Shown: positions 10,504 through 21,313 of the stretch, one piece after another | How positions within the stretch are numbered: the stretch's first letter is position 1 | Layout of the letters: every line of letters begins with the position of its first letter | Source: Emydura subglobosa | Lineage: Eukaryota; Chordata; Testudines; Chelidae | NCBI GenBank assembly: GCA_007922225.1 | Contig: ML679989.1 | Location: forward strand, 15,999,974-16,063,973 | Direction of reading: 5' to 3' | Length of the DNA stretch: 64,000 bases | The notes under the pieces: model-generated | Database searches by the model: none | Told to the model about the DNA's origin: nothing | Seen by the model: the letters and a program-made list of their open reading frames with translations, nothing else | Made by a program: the position numbers and the translations under genes

Positions 10504-12970
10504 ATGTTATTCCATGGAATTCACCCAGTAGGGCAGGAAATTCCTTGCAGGAGAAGTGGCATTTCACAGCTGCAGGACTGCAGTCAACCATCACTGGATG
10601 AGTTGGTTGACCAAGCTCCACTCAGCCCCACCTCAGTTGCTGCCCAGTGGGGAAATCCCTTGGCAATTTTTGAGAAAGGTAGGGGACAGCCCCAGGGTCA
10701 TAGTCAATATTACCACTCATTTAAACAGCTTCTTAGTTTACTCTTTCAGTGTCAGGCTGCATTTCTGAATATCATCAATTCCCACCATCTTTAACATGGT
10801 CTGAGGAGTCCTAAGCTCCTTGCAGGATTGAGCCCTGAGGTCGGATATTCATTGTTCAGCAACAACAAATGGGGCCAGATTTTCCAAAAAGCCACCTAGG
10901 CACCTAAATAAGAGAGACATTTTCCAAAGTGCTCAGCACTGTGTCCCATAGTGACACAGATGGTCCAGATTTTCAGAGGAGTTCAGCACCTAATGTGCAC
11001 CAAACATGCCAGGCACTTCAAAAGACCTGGCCTCTACTGTCTAAGACAATCCGTGAATTGCTGCTGAATGCTAGATGGCCACCACATTTGGCTACACATC
11101 ATCTGTTTCTAACTCATCAATTTGTAACTCATTGTTGCTAAGGGTTTGGGAATACCACGAAAGGCCTTATGGAACAAGCAAGTTATACACTGCGTAATAT
11201 ACTGTAAATCAGGAGATTGAATTTCTGTTTACTTTTGCAGCATTGTAAAAGTTATGCTAACATCTCAGAGCCCGTCATTTTAGTGCTCACCAAACCGTGT
11301 GCTTTCATGGATCTTAAAAAGTTTTATATTAAAACATCAGCAAACTGCCTGAAAGTGCACACAATCTATGTATTAATACTGTATGTACTAACTGGTATTA
11401 TGACCTAGTTTTTATGTAATTGTAATAACAACGTGATATAAAATTGATCTTTAGATCCATCATATTTACCAGCTATTTCTTTTAAGAAATTGTGGCTCTG
11501 ATATATGCAATATGATACAATTTACAGTGGCTTGAATAGTTTTTTTTAAAGCCTTTTTTGTTACCTTTTCCAAGAATAAAAGAATGGAATTTTATTCGCA
11601 GAATCATTGTTATTCCAAAGTCTTTGAGCAACATAATGCAGTCATGCAAATGATGGTGAATACTAAAGTTTTCCTCGGTTTTAGCACTCATAATTCCCAA
11701 TGGCCATGCATTATTATTCACTATTCTCTTTTCTCAGGCACGTAAGTCACCCCAGTTGGAGAGCAAAAACTATATAAACTGTACAACATGACTGGTGAAT
11801 ACTGAAAGTGAAGATTTCGTGAGCAACCTCCAGTCTGAAAAGTATTCATCCAAACAATTCAGTGATGGTGAAATTCACCCCTGTGCAGAGGAACACCAGA
11901 AGGCCTTAGGCACCAATTCAGTTCCATTTAAACCCTCTTCTGAAGTTTTAATGGGTTATTAGGTTGTGTATAGAGCTTGTGCTGTCTTTCAACAAGGTGA
12001 ATTTTACTACAAGTCATAAATGATGAGGTCAGATTTTATCACCAATCTTACTATATTTAGCGGTTTTTCTTAAAACCACAGATGGTGGAATTAAGAGATG
12101 GCAGGTAAGATTTTCATGCAATTTAAAGGGAGAAAGGGGGAATTTTCTACACAGGGACACTCAAGAAACTTAATCCGAACTAGTTTTTTAAAATTGGATT
12201 AAACAAACTGCATTAAACTCCTTCCAAAGTGAATTAAACTAATGAATTAGGGCCAATTTAATTCTGAATAAGAGCATCCACCCAGGAGATTAACATAGTT
12301 TAACCATTCTACTTTAAACGTTAATTCAGATTAACTTTAAGTGTCCCTGAATAGACAAACCCTAAATTTCTAGCCCTCCTGGCTGCAGAGAAAAGCTTGA
12401 AAATATGAAGTGAGGGTGACCTAAAGGCGCAAGCTAGAAGGTGTTAGAATAAAAGGAACCCTTATTATTATTAATTATTATTATTATTTCATGATCTTTA
12501 AACTAATCACATGAAGTTTGGTACCCTGTCTCATGAGTTTTGAAAGCTTGAGATTGGAAATACAGTGACTATGGCCCAAGATCATCAGGTCTGATTGTGA
12601 ACGAGTCACTAGAATAACTGGGGCTAAACTCAATTAATACGATTTGTAACAAGTAGTTTGACCAGATCCAATGCAGAATCATTTTTTCATTTTGTTACCT
12701 TTTAAAATTCTGTGAAGCCCTCAATAGAAATAAAGTCCCATTGTGGAAGTAGTCACACAATAAATGTGTGGGTCCCTGAAGTTCTTTGAATTGTTCATTT
12801 GTTTTTCAACAGTCGACTGAATCATATCTCACAGCACTGTAGTAACTGTAGCCACATTGATGTTTTTACCTTCCCAGTAAGGTAGGAATACCAGTGCCCT
12901 GAAATCAGAGAGGCTGGGGCAAAATACTGTAGTGCATTGGCCAAGGGTGCCTTTGTCTTCCTTTAGTGGG
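10504..12970. other. Intergenic, no gene; one old interspersed repeat
   Basis: No coding signal. About 10,865-11,010 holds a degenerate repeat ('gggccagattttccaaaaag', 'ccagattttcagaggagttc') of the same general family as those at 2.9 and 56.2 kb. A short TTA-rich microsatellite lies at about 12,463-12,488. The remainder is unassigned A/T-rich DNA. Confidence 0.5.
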
Positions 12971-13054
12971 TGTAACAAGGCGTTGTGGCGTTCCTCGGAG
13001 CCTGGGCCCGAGGAAGGGTCACAACACCCCTACTAGACAGAACCAGGCCCTGCA
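12971..13054 (+). repeat. Left direct terminal repeat of the 13-kb element
   Basis: Starts TGTAACAAGG and ends CCCTGCA. The central 35 or so bases are nearly identical to 14317-14401, and both copies end in CA. Confidence 0.7.
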
Positions 13055-13098
13055 GGCCCAGCCACCCAGAAGCAGAGGGGCGGAGCCAGGGCGGGAAG

Positions 13099-13107
13099 TA
13101 TAAAAGG
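13099..13107 (+). promoter_or_regulatory. TATA box of the 13-kb element
   Basis: TATAAAAGG at 13099-13107, 54 bases before ATG 13153, in GC-rich surroundings (GGGGCGGAGCC upstream looks like an Sp1/GC box). Position and context suit an RNA polymerase II core promoter. Activity is not shown. Confidence 0.55.
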
Positions 13108-13152
13108 CAGGCCCAGCAGCTCATTCAGGGGAAGCTGCTGCCAGAGGCAGAC

Positions 13153-13581
13153 ATGTCTTCCCAGAAGCTGCGTTCTAGGCCTGACCCAGGCCCTGTGGCT
13201 GTTTGGCGCAACCGCCCCATCTACCAGAGCCTCCAAAGCCTGCCTGAATTGCCGGGCCCGAGTGACTGGGAGCAGCTACCCAAGCTCGCTGGGTGGGAGA
13301 AACCCACTGAGGCCGGCCCTGACTTGGAGGAGCTGCCTGACGTGGAGGACACACCGGAGAGGACTGAACCTCGTGGACTGGAGGAACCCCTAGGGCCCTG
13401 TTACCTGGAGGAACTACCCTCCGCGGATGACCCCGAGGAGTTTCTAAACTTGCCACTGGTCAATGGGGAAAGACTGGCCAGATGCCCACTCGCCGACTAC
13501 CCCAGCGACCCGGAAGAAGACCAGCGGATGCAGCTACCTGGGGATTGGGTGGGAGGAAGTAGCCCAGGGACAGCCAACTAA
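13153..13581 (+). CDS. Unrecognised acidic, proline-rich ORF inside the 13-kb element
   Basis: 142 codons from ATG 13153 (context GCAGACATGT) to TAA; the frame is also open upstream to ATG 12985, but that start lies before the TATA box. The predicted product is rich in Glu, Asp, Pro and Leu. It has loosely repeated motifs of the form 'L.EELP' (LEELPDVEDTPE, LEELPSADDPEE, ADYPSDPEED) and no cysteine apart from two scattered residues. No zinc knuckle, protease or polymerase motif is visible. Open length in GC-rich DNA is weak evidence for coding; it may be a gag-like relic of the parent retrotransposon or non-coding. No function can be assigned. Confidence 0.3.
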   Translation: MSSQKLRSRPDPGPVAVWRNRPIYQSLQSLPELPGPSDWEQLPKLAGWEKPTEAGPDLEELPDVEDTPERTEPRGLEEPLGPCYLEELPSADDPEEFLNLPLVNGERLARCPLADYPSDPEEDQRMQLPGDWVGGSSPGTAN

Positions 13582-13787
13582 AGAGTGGCTGAGTGTGACT
13601 GAGTCCATCAGTGTGTTGCGGCTGGAACCCTGCTAACTCAGTGGCAAAGTGTTTCGCCACTGATGGACCCTGGGCTGGGATGCAGTTGAGTCGAGTGGGC
13701 CTGCATCCCCCTCCCCCCTTCCCTAACCACCCCGGGAGTGCACGACGTCCTCTGCACCGCTGGCCAGAGGACCCCAAGCTTTGCCAT

Positions 13788-14298
13788 CCCCACCTGACTG
13801 TAAGGCCGGGGGCTATAGGCCACTGTAACTGCCCCTCCCATTTAAGGGCCGGGGGCTATTGATTGCCGCACCAGCCCTGCCCGGCTTGAGGGCCAGGAGC
13901 TGTAACCTGCGTACCTGTCCTGCCCGCTTGAGGGCCGGGGGCTACGGACTACTTTGCCAGTCCTGCTGACTTGAGGGCTGGGGACTGTAGACAGTACCTG
14001 CCCCGCCTACTTGAGGGCTGGGGGCACCAGATTACTCACCATCCCCGCCCTGTTTGAGGGCCAGGGGTCACAGGACCTTTGTACTTTCCAGCCCCACTTG
14101 TGAGCCGGGGGCTAAAGACTCTATTGCCTGCCCCACCCTGCCTGAGGGCTAGGGGCAATAAACTACTGACCCACCCTGCCTGTTGGAAGGCCGGGGGTCA
14201 TGGATGCCTTACCAGTCCTGCCCTACAAGAGGGCCAGGGGGCTACAGAGTGCCAGGGAAGCCCGCCCCACCTGGGGGCCAGGGCTACAGACTCATAAA
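13788..14298 (+). repeat. Minisatellite, about 12 units of about 42 bases
   Basis: Successive units share a core of the form TTGAGGGCCGGGGGCTA, starting near 13,801, 13,843, 13,887, 13,929, 13,971, 14,011, 14,055, 14,101, 14,142, 14,186, 14,229 and 14,271. Spacers are C-rich (e.g. CCAGTCCTGCC). Units differ by substitutions and small indels, so the array is old. Strongly G-rich on the + strand. Confidence 0.85.
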
Positions 14299-14316
14299 CT
14301 GGGAGCTTATTTCCCT

Positions 14317-14401
14317 TGACAAAGGCACTGTGGTCTTCCTTGGAGCCTGGGCCCGAGGAAGGGTCACGATACCCCCGGCTGGACCGTGCCACCAGCCTAC
14401 A
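14317..14401 (+). repeat. Right direct terminal repeat of the 13-kb element
   Basis: Starts TGACAAAGGC, shares the GGAGCCTGGGCCCGAGGAAG core with 12971-13054, ends CCTACA and is followed directly by the duplicated GTGGG. Confidence 0.7.
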
Positions 14402-14599
14402 GTGGGCAATATTAAAGGATACCCGCTTGCTAACCGCTGGCACCTAATAGTTAACTTTTCAGCTGTGCTTATGGAGCTAGGGGACAGAGCTTCAACTCCT
14501 GCTGATGTGATGACCCACAGAGGGAAGTCTTATAGATGCATGTGTATGGCTCTGACTGACATCAAATATTGTCCTTGACTAGAAATTAGAGACACAGTT

Positions 14600-14890
14600 C
14601 TACATGAATGCAGAAATGAGAGGTGGAAGAAACTTGGTAGGCCACCTAGACCATTCATTGCCAATACATGATTGCTCCATAAACAATATTTTTCAGTGAT
14701 TTGTCTTTTAATGACTCAGATGATGGGGATTCCATGATATCTCTTGGAAACACCATTCCAAACTCTAGTAGAAACCAGATAGATATTCACAAAATGTTCC
14801 TGTTATCCAACTACACTTTTTTGACTCTGATCCACCACTCCCACTGGTTCCTGGCAGTATTGGATAAGAAAAACATTGACCTATTTGTCA
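14600..14890 (-). mobile_element. Degraded CR1-family 3' end
   Basis: Read on the reverse strand this resembles the 3'-UTR and last codons of an older CR1 subfamily. Visible pieces on the + strand are 'ggccacctagaccattcatt', 'gatgatggggattccatga' and 'tatctcttggaaacaccatt'. The 136-codon open frame at 14701-15111 on the + strand is antisense to it and not a gene. Confidence 0.55.
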
Positions 14891-15206
14891 TGCTCTTTCA
14901 AAGAGGAATTGTTGAGTTCCGAAAGCATCACACATCCATAAATCATCTCACCAACAATTTAGTTATTTTAAGAACAGGAAGTGGGAATTCCACAGGTAAA
15001 TCAAAGGGAATATTTGGGCCTAAAGCAGGAAGATATGAAACAATTCTGGTAAGAATAATAGAGCAATGGGTGGGATTTTCTACCTATAAGGTTATTCCCC
15101 ATTGTTACTGAATTATTTAATCAACAATCAATAGAGCATCTAAACTTCACTGCAGTGGATGGCTTAAGAATCTAAGGAGCAGGTTTCAAATACCTTGGGA
15201 CAGTCA

Positions 15207-15224
15207 CCCCCCCCCCCCCCCCCC
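15207..15224. repeat. C18 homopolymer
   Basis: Eighteen consecutive C. It is followed at 15,225-15,300 by a degenerate repeat of the 'tcaaagtcaatggacaattt' / 'acaccagctaaggagctaga' type. Confidence 0.95.
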
Positions 15225-15489
15225 ACTGGAGTGAATTATCATAGCTCCATCAAAGTCAATGGACAATTTACACCAGCTAAGGAGCTAGAGTCCCTAGAGA
15301 GACAGACGTGAAGTTGAGTACAGTCAATTAATCTCTTCATCCTTCTGGGATGGACAAACGGACAACAATACCATGGGGCCAGTTCTTTACACACAGGATA
15401 CAACTCACTCCTATTAAAGTCAGTAAGGAAGAACTGGAGTTGTGTGCAGCTTTTCAGGGCACAAATGCTCATGTACATTAAATTAATGG

Positions 15490-15870
15490 ACTAAGATAAA
15501 AAATCCAGAAGGGACCACTGTGATCACCTCACCTGACCTCCTGCGTAACACAGGCCATAGAACTTCCCTACATTATTTTCTGTTTGAATGAGAGCATGTC
15601 TTTGGGTGGGTGATGGGGGGAGGGAAGAAAGGGTGGGAAGGGGGAATCAATCATGTTTAAAATTGCCACCACAACCCTTGATAAATTATTCCAGTAATAA
15701 CTCAATGTTAAAAACTTGCATCTTATTTCTAGTCTGACCCTGTCTAGCTTCAACTTCCTGCCTTTGGATCATGTTACACCTTTGTCTATTGGACCAAAGA
15801 GACTGTTATCGAAGTTTTGGTCTCCATGTAAGTCCTTATAGACTATAATCAAGCCACCACTGCACCATCT
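15490..15870 (-). mobile_element. CR1-family 3' end, reverse strand
   Basis: The + strand shows 'atccagaagggaccactgtg', 'gacctcctgcgtaacacagg', 'ccacaacccttgataaatta' and 'tctagcttcaacttcctgcc'. These are the complement of a CR1 subfamily 3' region that also occurs at 47.84-48.1 kb and, on the + strand, at 45.9-46.6 kb. It is interrupted by a G-rich stretch near 15,605-15,650. Confidence 0.75.
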
Positions 15871-16399
15871 CTTAGTTTACTTAAACTTACTCCCATGCAA
15901 CTGTCTGTAGCTTTGGACCTTTGGTCTTGTCGCTCATTCACAAACACTTCTGTTCTGAGTATTTGATATTCAGAATTCAAGCTGTTCTGACTGGATGCAT
16001 AGAAAGAGAGCTTCTGACTTGCTTCTGACTTGTTGTTTTGGGATCCTAATTCAGCCAAACACTTAATCACTTTGTTAACTTTAAGCATGAGAATAATCTC
16101 ATCCCTTTTCAGCAAAGCTATGTGCTTAACTAAGCATACGAGTAACCCCACTGAAGTCACTGGAGCTGTGCTAATTAAGACCAGCTGAGAATCTGGTCTA
16201 ACGTGTGTTGTTAAAAAATAGTACTTACAGTTCTTTTTAAAGAAGAGATCAGATCAGTAGTGTTGAAAAAAACTCCTAGCCAGTTGATTGTTTTTAGGAG
16301 ACACATAGTAAAAGGCACATTAGCTATTTTCTTTAAAACCAAAAAATATGACGCATGGGTAGGACAAGTGTTACACTTAAGAAAAACAAACATTCAAAT

Positions 16400-17120
16400 G
16401 CACAAATACAAAGTGGGAGAGCACTGGCAAGGCAGTGGCACTGCAGAAGAGGATTTGGAGGGTTTAGAAAATCACAAACTAAATATGAGTCAGCAACATG
16501 TTGTTATAGAAAAGGCAAATAGCCTCCTGGAATGTATTAACAGGAGTGCTGCATGTAGGATATGGGAGGTAATTGGTCCACTCTACTTGGCACTGGGTAG
16601 ACCTCAGCTGGAGTACTGGGTCTAATTTTGGGCACCACACATGAGGAAAGATATGAGTAGATGGGAGAGAGACCAGAGGAAAGCAACAATAGTGATGATG
16701 GGTTTAGAAAACCTGATTGGCAATGAAATATTGAAAAAAATCAGGCACGTTCAGTCTGAAGAAGAGAAGATGGGGAGGGAGATGTCACAGTCTTCAAATA
16801 TGTAAAAGGTTGTTAAAAAGAGGAAGGTGATGAATTGCTCTCTAGGTCCATCGAGGGCAGGACAAGAAGTAATCAGTTCAATTAGAAACAAGGGAGATTT
16901 AGGTTAGATATTAGGAAAAGGTTTCTAAGTGCAAGGATGGTTAAGTACTGGAATAGGTTACCTAGGGAAGTTGTGGAATCCCCATTTCTGGAAGTTTTTA
17001 AGAGCATGTTAGACAGACATCTGTCGGGGATGGTCTAGCTATATTTAATCCTTCCTGGGGAGGATGGACTAGATGACCTCTTGAAGTCCCTTCCATAAAT
17101 ACTTTTCTATTATCCTAAAT
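16400..17120 (+). mobile_element. CR1 LINE 3' fragment
   Basis: Codons near 16,430-16,620 read as the CR1 reverse-transcriptase C-terminal region (KANSLLECINR, IGPLYLALGRPQLEYWV). Further blocks follow in shifted frames: 'ttcagtctgaagaagagaag', 'ttaggaaaaggtttctaagt', 'tggaataggttacctaggga', then a 3' tail 'ggactagatgacctcttgaa'. The + strand copy has several frameshifts. It ends against a hAT element inserted at its 3' terminus. Confidence 0.9.
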
Positions 17121-17211
17121 CAGTGATACTCAGACCTCAGTGATTCAGGAGCCAAATCAGCAATCAACATCTCCCAAACGAGCCACAGTAGTTTGAATTC
17201 ATTGGGTCATT

Positions 17212-17243
<32 letters not shown>

Positions 17244-17460
17244 TCATTTATCAATATATATATATATATATATATATCTCAGCAAAACAACTGACCAAGT
17301 ATTATTTTACCAATTACAATTGGTTAATAACATAGTAAAAGCATCCTGATTGGCTAATAATTAAATCACACCGTGTTTTAATATCATGTGCTGCAAAGAG
17401 CCACAGGAGGTACATCAAAGAGTCATTTGCAGCTTTCGATCCTCAGTCTGAGTATCATTG
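17121..17460 (+). mobile_element. Non-autonomous hAT element with perfect 8-base target duplication
   Basis: TCCTAAAT occurs directly before (17113-17120) and directly after (17461-17468). The terminal inverted repeats are CAGTGATACTCAGACC at the left and, read on the reverse strand, CAATGATACTCAGACT at the right (14 of 16 match). The 8-base duplication and CA(G/A)..TG termini are diagnostic of the hAT superfamily. At 340 bases it has no transposase. It contains a (TA)n tract and is inserted at the 3' end of the CR1 at 16.4-17.1 kb. Confidence 0.88.
17217..17278. repeat. Interrupted (TA)n microsatellite
   Basis: Two TA runs separated by about 14 bases, in the centre of the hAT element; self-complementary, so it may form a cruciform. 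Confidence 0.95.
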
Positions 17461-17845
17461 TCCTAAATGGTATGCAATTAACCTTTAGGAATTTCCAAGT
17501 AACTTCCTCCTAGAAGAGTACCATAGTGTACCAGCTGCAAGAACCTCAATTGCTCAGATAAGATATGTATTAATAGTATGGGCCAAACACATCAAAGTTG
17601 TAACTGCACTGGTCTGAAAGGAGACGTTTTGTCCTTGGCATGATCTATAGGCAGTATGGTGGTTGTGGCTGTGGAGGCTGGCAACTGGAAATGATGGTGT
17701 AGATCTCCCAGCTGAAAATGGTGATGTAGCCACAACATGTTGGAGCTAACTTCTGATTTAGTGCAATTTCTGGATCGTGCAGGATTCTGATGCAGAAGAC
17801 TGAAAATTCTGGATCCTCATCATTTAAGCTAAATGTGTGTATATT

Positions 17846-17999
17846 AATGAATTAACCATGGAAGAGGTTTTTAAGCTGAGGCTTGACAAAGCCCTGGCTG
17901 GGATGATATAGCTGAGGTTAGTCCTGCTTTGAGCAGGGGGTTGGACTAGATGACCTCCTGAGGTCCCTTCCAACCCTAATATTCTATGATTCTAATATA
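17846..17999 (+). mobile_element. CR1 3' terminal fragment
   Basis: About 150 bases including 'gacaaagccctggctgggat', 'ttggactagatgacctcctg', 'aggtcccttccaaccctaat' and the terminal 'attctatgattcta' motif of CR1. It belongs to the same subfamily as 41.57-41.93 kb and 9.7-10.26 kb. Confidence 0.93.
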
Positions 18000-20684
18000 G
18001 TCAGTACACAAGCCCCTGCATTAGACACAAAAGAGCACAGCAGTTCAGAGAGAAACCAATGGATCTGGCCATCTTAGACATCCACCTCCCCAGGTGGTGT
18101 GTAAACCAGTGTATCTGCTCTGTCATCCACAACCTACTCACCAGTCCCACCCAGTGTAGGAATACAGCTGGAGAATGTCTGCCCTCTGACTCTCTGTGAT
18201 TACCAGAACCACCTAGTAATTCCCGTGGGGGTCGTGGGAAGCCTGGCATAAATTACTGTAGCCCCAAGGTTGCTTGAACTCACTCCAAGGTGCTGAACCA
18301 GACTCCAACTGAACCCAGAACAAAGGATCTGCAGATTAGGCCACTCTACTCCTGTTGATAATTGCCTCCAGACCTTTATCAAATAATACCCATCAAAACC
18401 ATGGTATTCAAACTATTTCCTGCTTTGGCTTTATTTAAAATAAACAAGCATCCCCTGACACTCCATTCACTCCAATGTATGACACACAGAAATAAAATAC
18501 AGTACACCCAAGCTAGTTCTTGTGTTCTCATTTTTTCCATTATGGGCTTCCGCAGCCTGCTCTTTAATGACAATTAATTGTTTTCATTTCCTTCCTCCTC
18601 ATCCCCTTTCATGTTGGTCCGTGTTATTATAGGCAATTAGGCGACTCTAGCACAGAAAGCTAGAATTTAACTTGTTTCCTGTCAGAACATACTACTCCCC
18701 ACGTATTTGGAACCAAGTCAGAAAGTAATCACTGTTATCAGTTGGTGTTTAGTGCTCGTCAGTTGTTCTCTGTGTGCGTGTATCCCTGTGTATGTGTTAT
18801 CGCAGCTTTTGCGCAGGAACTGAGACAGCGCTCACAATCAAATGAATCAACACAACCACAGATCCACTGAGCAATGAAGGCACCCAGCCAGGTTTGTTGC
18901 AGTGGAGCACAATGATAAGTGACCTATAACTTACAAGTACACTTAAAACATGAGTGCCCTTTTGCAATGGAACGGCTATGTTAATGGCAGGACTCTCCGT
19001 TATCCCCTCAGCCGGACAAAGTCGTTCCCTCTGACATTCTCTTTTATACACCGTTACAGATGGTTTTGTTCTGCCCCTTTGATGTAGATAGTTGCCACCT
19101 TCTTGGTGTAGTCCACTATTACCAATACCCTTGCATTGGCTGGTTCAGGCAAAACATCTCTATTCATTATATTAAGAAGACATTTCTATTCATTAAAGTG
19201 TCATTGGAGCAGGTCAGGTAACCCTTGTTATCTCTTTGGTGTTAGGATGTCCTGGCACCTTCTGCCTCTGACATCTATTTTTAGACTCTTACACCTATTA
19301 CTGTTTTTGAAATGTGTTTGCAGTATCAGCTTACTTCTTGCCCGTTTCTGTGAGGTTGTAAATTCACAGCTTGACTCCTGCTAACTTGGCTTTATAACAG
19401 ACTTGACCATTCTTTCATCTTAGGCCTTTTGTCTTGGCCTATTCCACTAGGTGTCAGGCCTTATACCTGGCCTGTTATGTTAGGCCTTCTGTTTCAGGCT
19501 TTTACTTTCTACTACAATCATTGTCTGACATAGCCACCATCTCTCTACAAACCTGAGCCAGATAGGAAATGTGGAGGATTACCCCAACAATCCCACGCAC
19601 TGGAACTGTCTACACACTAACATTGCATGTGAAATTTACTATTGTAAGTTCCCTACTTAGCTGAGTTGCAGGAAAACTTTGCCCATTTTCAGCCAAAAGA
19701 TGCAAAGTAGACCGCAAATCAGGTCAGGTTTGCACATTGTTTTCCATAAATGTCTTGGCACAGAAAGACTTCATGTGGATGCTGTATCCCAGTATTTATA
19801 TTCATGTTTTCACCTGTAATACTCAAAAGATTTTTAGTGGAGCTGATTAATCCACCAATATTTTGGAAATTAAAACACTGAGTTTCATTCGGTTTATTTC
19901 TTGGCATCATATTATTCAGCAGCTGAGATTACTGAAATGACTGCTGGGTATCACCATGAATCTTGGAAGAGTCAAGAATTTTAGCATGAATATTTATTAA
20001 TTCAGAAACACACACTGGAAAACGTATTGCTCATTATTCGCTTTTTGTCATCCTTGTGTTTGAAGTGTTTCATTCATCCAGTCAGGGAAACTAAGACAAC
20101 ACCATGTGATTTAGGTGACCAATCACAGTGCTAACTGAAAAGAGCTGATGTTAGTGATTTGTGGCCAACACCTGAGGTTCCATTTTATTCATCCAAACTA
20201 TCTGGCAAATATTGATTAATAATAAATGGATTCACAGAAAATTAAAATCCTTCATGGAGGACTTGCTATCTAGAAAAGGAGCTGACTGTCTGTGTAAAGT
20301 ATCTACATGTCCTTCCAGCCCCCATTACCACTATGAATCTCTGATCCTTAATGCATTTATCCTCACAACACTTGTAGGCAGGGAGGTGTTCCATTTACAA
20401 AAGGGGAAGTGAGATTCTACAAAGAGACCAGAGCTTCCAAGATCTCCCAGTTTTCTGGCCAGAGGTGTCTCACATTGAGATGACCTTCAAACAAGCATTC
20501 TGCTTATTGGCATCCAAATATTTGCATAGGAACAGAGGACTGTCAAGAACCTAGGTTTTCCAAGTCCTATTGCAGCACCAAAGTTATTGAACCATCCTTC
20601 AAATTCATAATGAACTGCCACAACATAAGATAATGAACTAGTCAGAAGAACCCCGCTGGTGCTGGCTTCACACTCTTTGGAATT
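18000..20684. other. Intergenic, no gene recognised
   Basis: All open frames are 84 codons or shorter and without motifs. A short imperfect run of 'aggcctt'-like units lies at about 19,425-19,500. About 20,330-20,450 resembles an old MIR/L2-type segment ('ttatcctcacaacacttgta'). Nothing else is assignable. Confidence 0.5.
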
Positions 20685-20709
20685 CACACACACACACACA
20701 CACACACAC
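20685..20709. repeat. (CA)n microsatellite
   Basis: About 12 uninterrupted CA units. Confidence 0.95.
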
Positions 20710-21313
20710 CCCTCTCTAGCAATGGCAATGTGGGACTTGCTCCTCAGCCATGTCTCCCTATTAATTGAAAAGCAAATCCCTCATACTTTATAAACTGGGC
20801 CACCTCACTGTATTCCAGTATCTCTGGAGATCCATTAAATCTCTTTGCGACATACACTCTCCACCAAGCCCTCCTACCCCTAAATTCTGAATCCAAATGT
20901 AAACTTAGGCCCACAATTTTCTGCATTGCCACAGCTGTGAAAATATTAGACAAATCTTTCAGTATGGAGGTTTATTCTTGTGTCTACAGAGCTACAGTAT
21001 TTTACGGAACTAGGTGAGAAAGTATTCCACTCTCCTCAGCTTGTGATATCAAGGGGCCGATCCTCAATGAGGCCAAGGCCTTTTATGTCTCCCTGCTAAA
21101 ACAACAAGGCTTTACGTCGAGCAGGACTCGCACTGCCGAAGGCATCCCCTGGCGCAGATAAAGCTTGTGTACAGATTCTCCATTGATTGTGCTCCCCACC
21201 TCCCATGTAGGGGGCAAGTCAGGAATGATGCTGAAATCTGTGGGGACCCTGACTGTAAAGTTCTGAGGCTGTTTTCACATGAAGATATTTGTTGTTTGAA
21301 TAATGGGTACAAG

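Larger units (their letters stand above)
12971..14401 (+). mobile_element. Compact LTR-type element with about 85-base direct terminal repeats (TRIM-like) and 5-base target duplication
   Basis: Seen: GTGGG occurs immediately before (12966-12970) and immediately after (14402-14406) the block. It begins TGTAAC and ends CCTACA (TGTA..TACA termini). About 84 bases at its left end recur in direct orientation at its right end, sharing GGAGCCTGGGCCCGAGGAAG. Between them are a TATA box, an acidic proline-rich ORF and a 12-unit minisatellite. There is no gag, protease or reverse-transcriptase motif, so the element is non-autonomous. Known: TRIM elements have short LTRs and little coding capacity. The alternative is a longer LTR whose right end was lost by chance at a matching pentamer. 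The GC-rich composition contrasts sharply with both flanks. Confidence 0.7.

Noticed and set aside
12985..13581. 198-codon open frame starting at ATG 12985 as a host gene
   Set aside because: It begins inside the left terminal repeat and before the TATA box of a mobile element; only the 142-codon part from 13153 is even plausible.
13788..14298. Regular 42-base repeats as a CRISPR-like array
   Set aside because: Repeat and spacer parts both drift, units are contiguous and G-rich, and the genome is vertebrate: an ordinary minisatellite.
14701..15111. 136-codon open frame
   Set aside because: Antisense to a degraded CR1 3' region.
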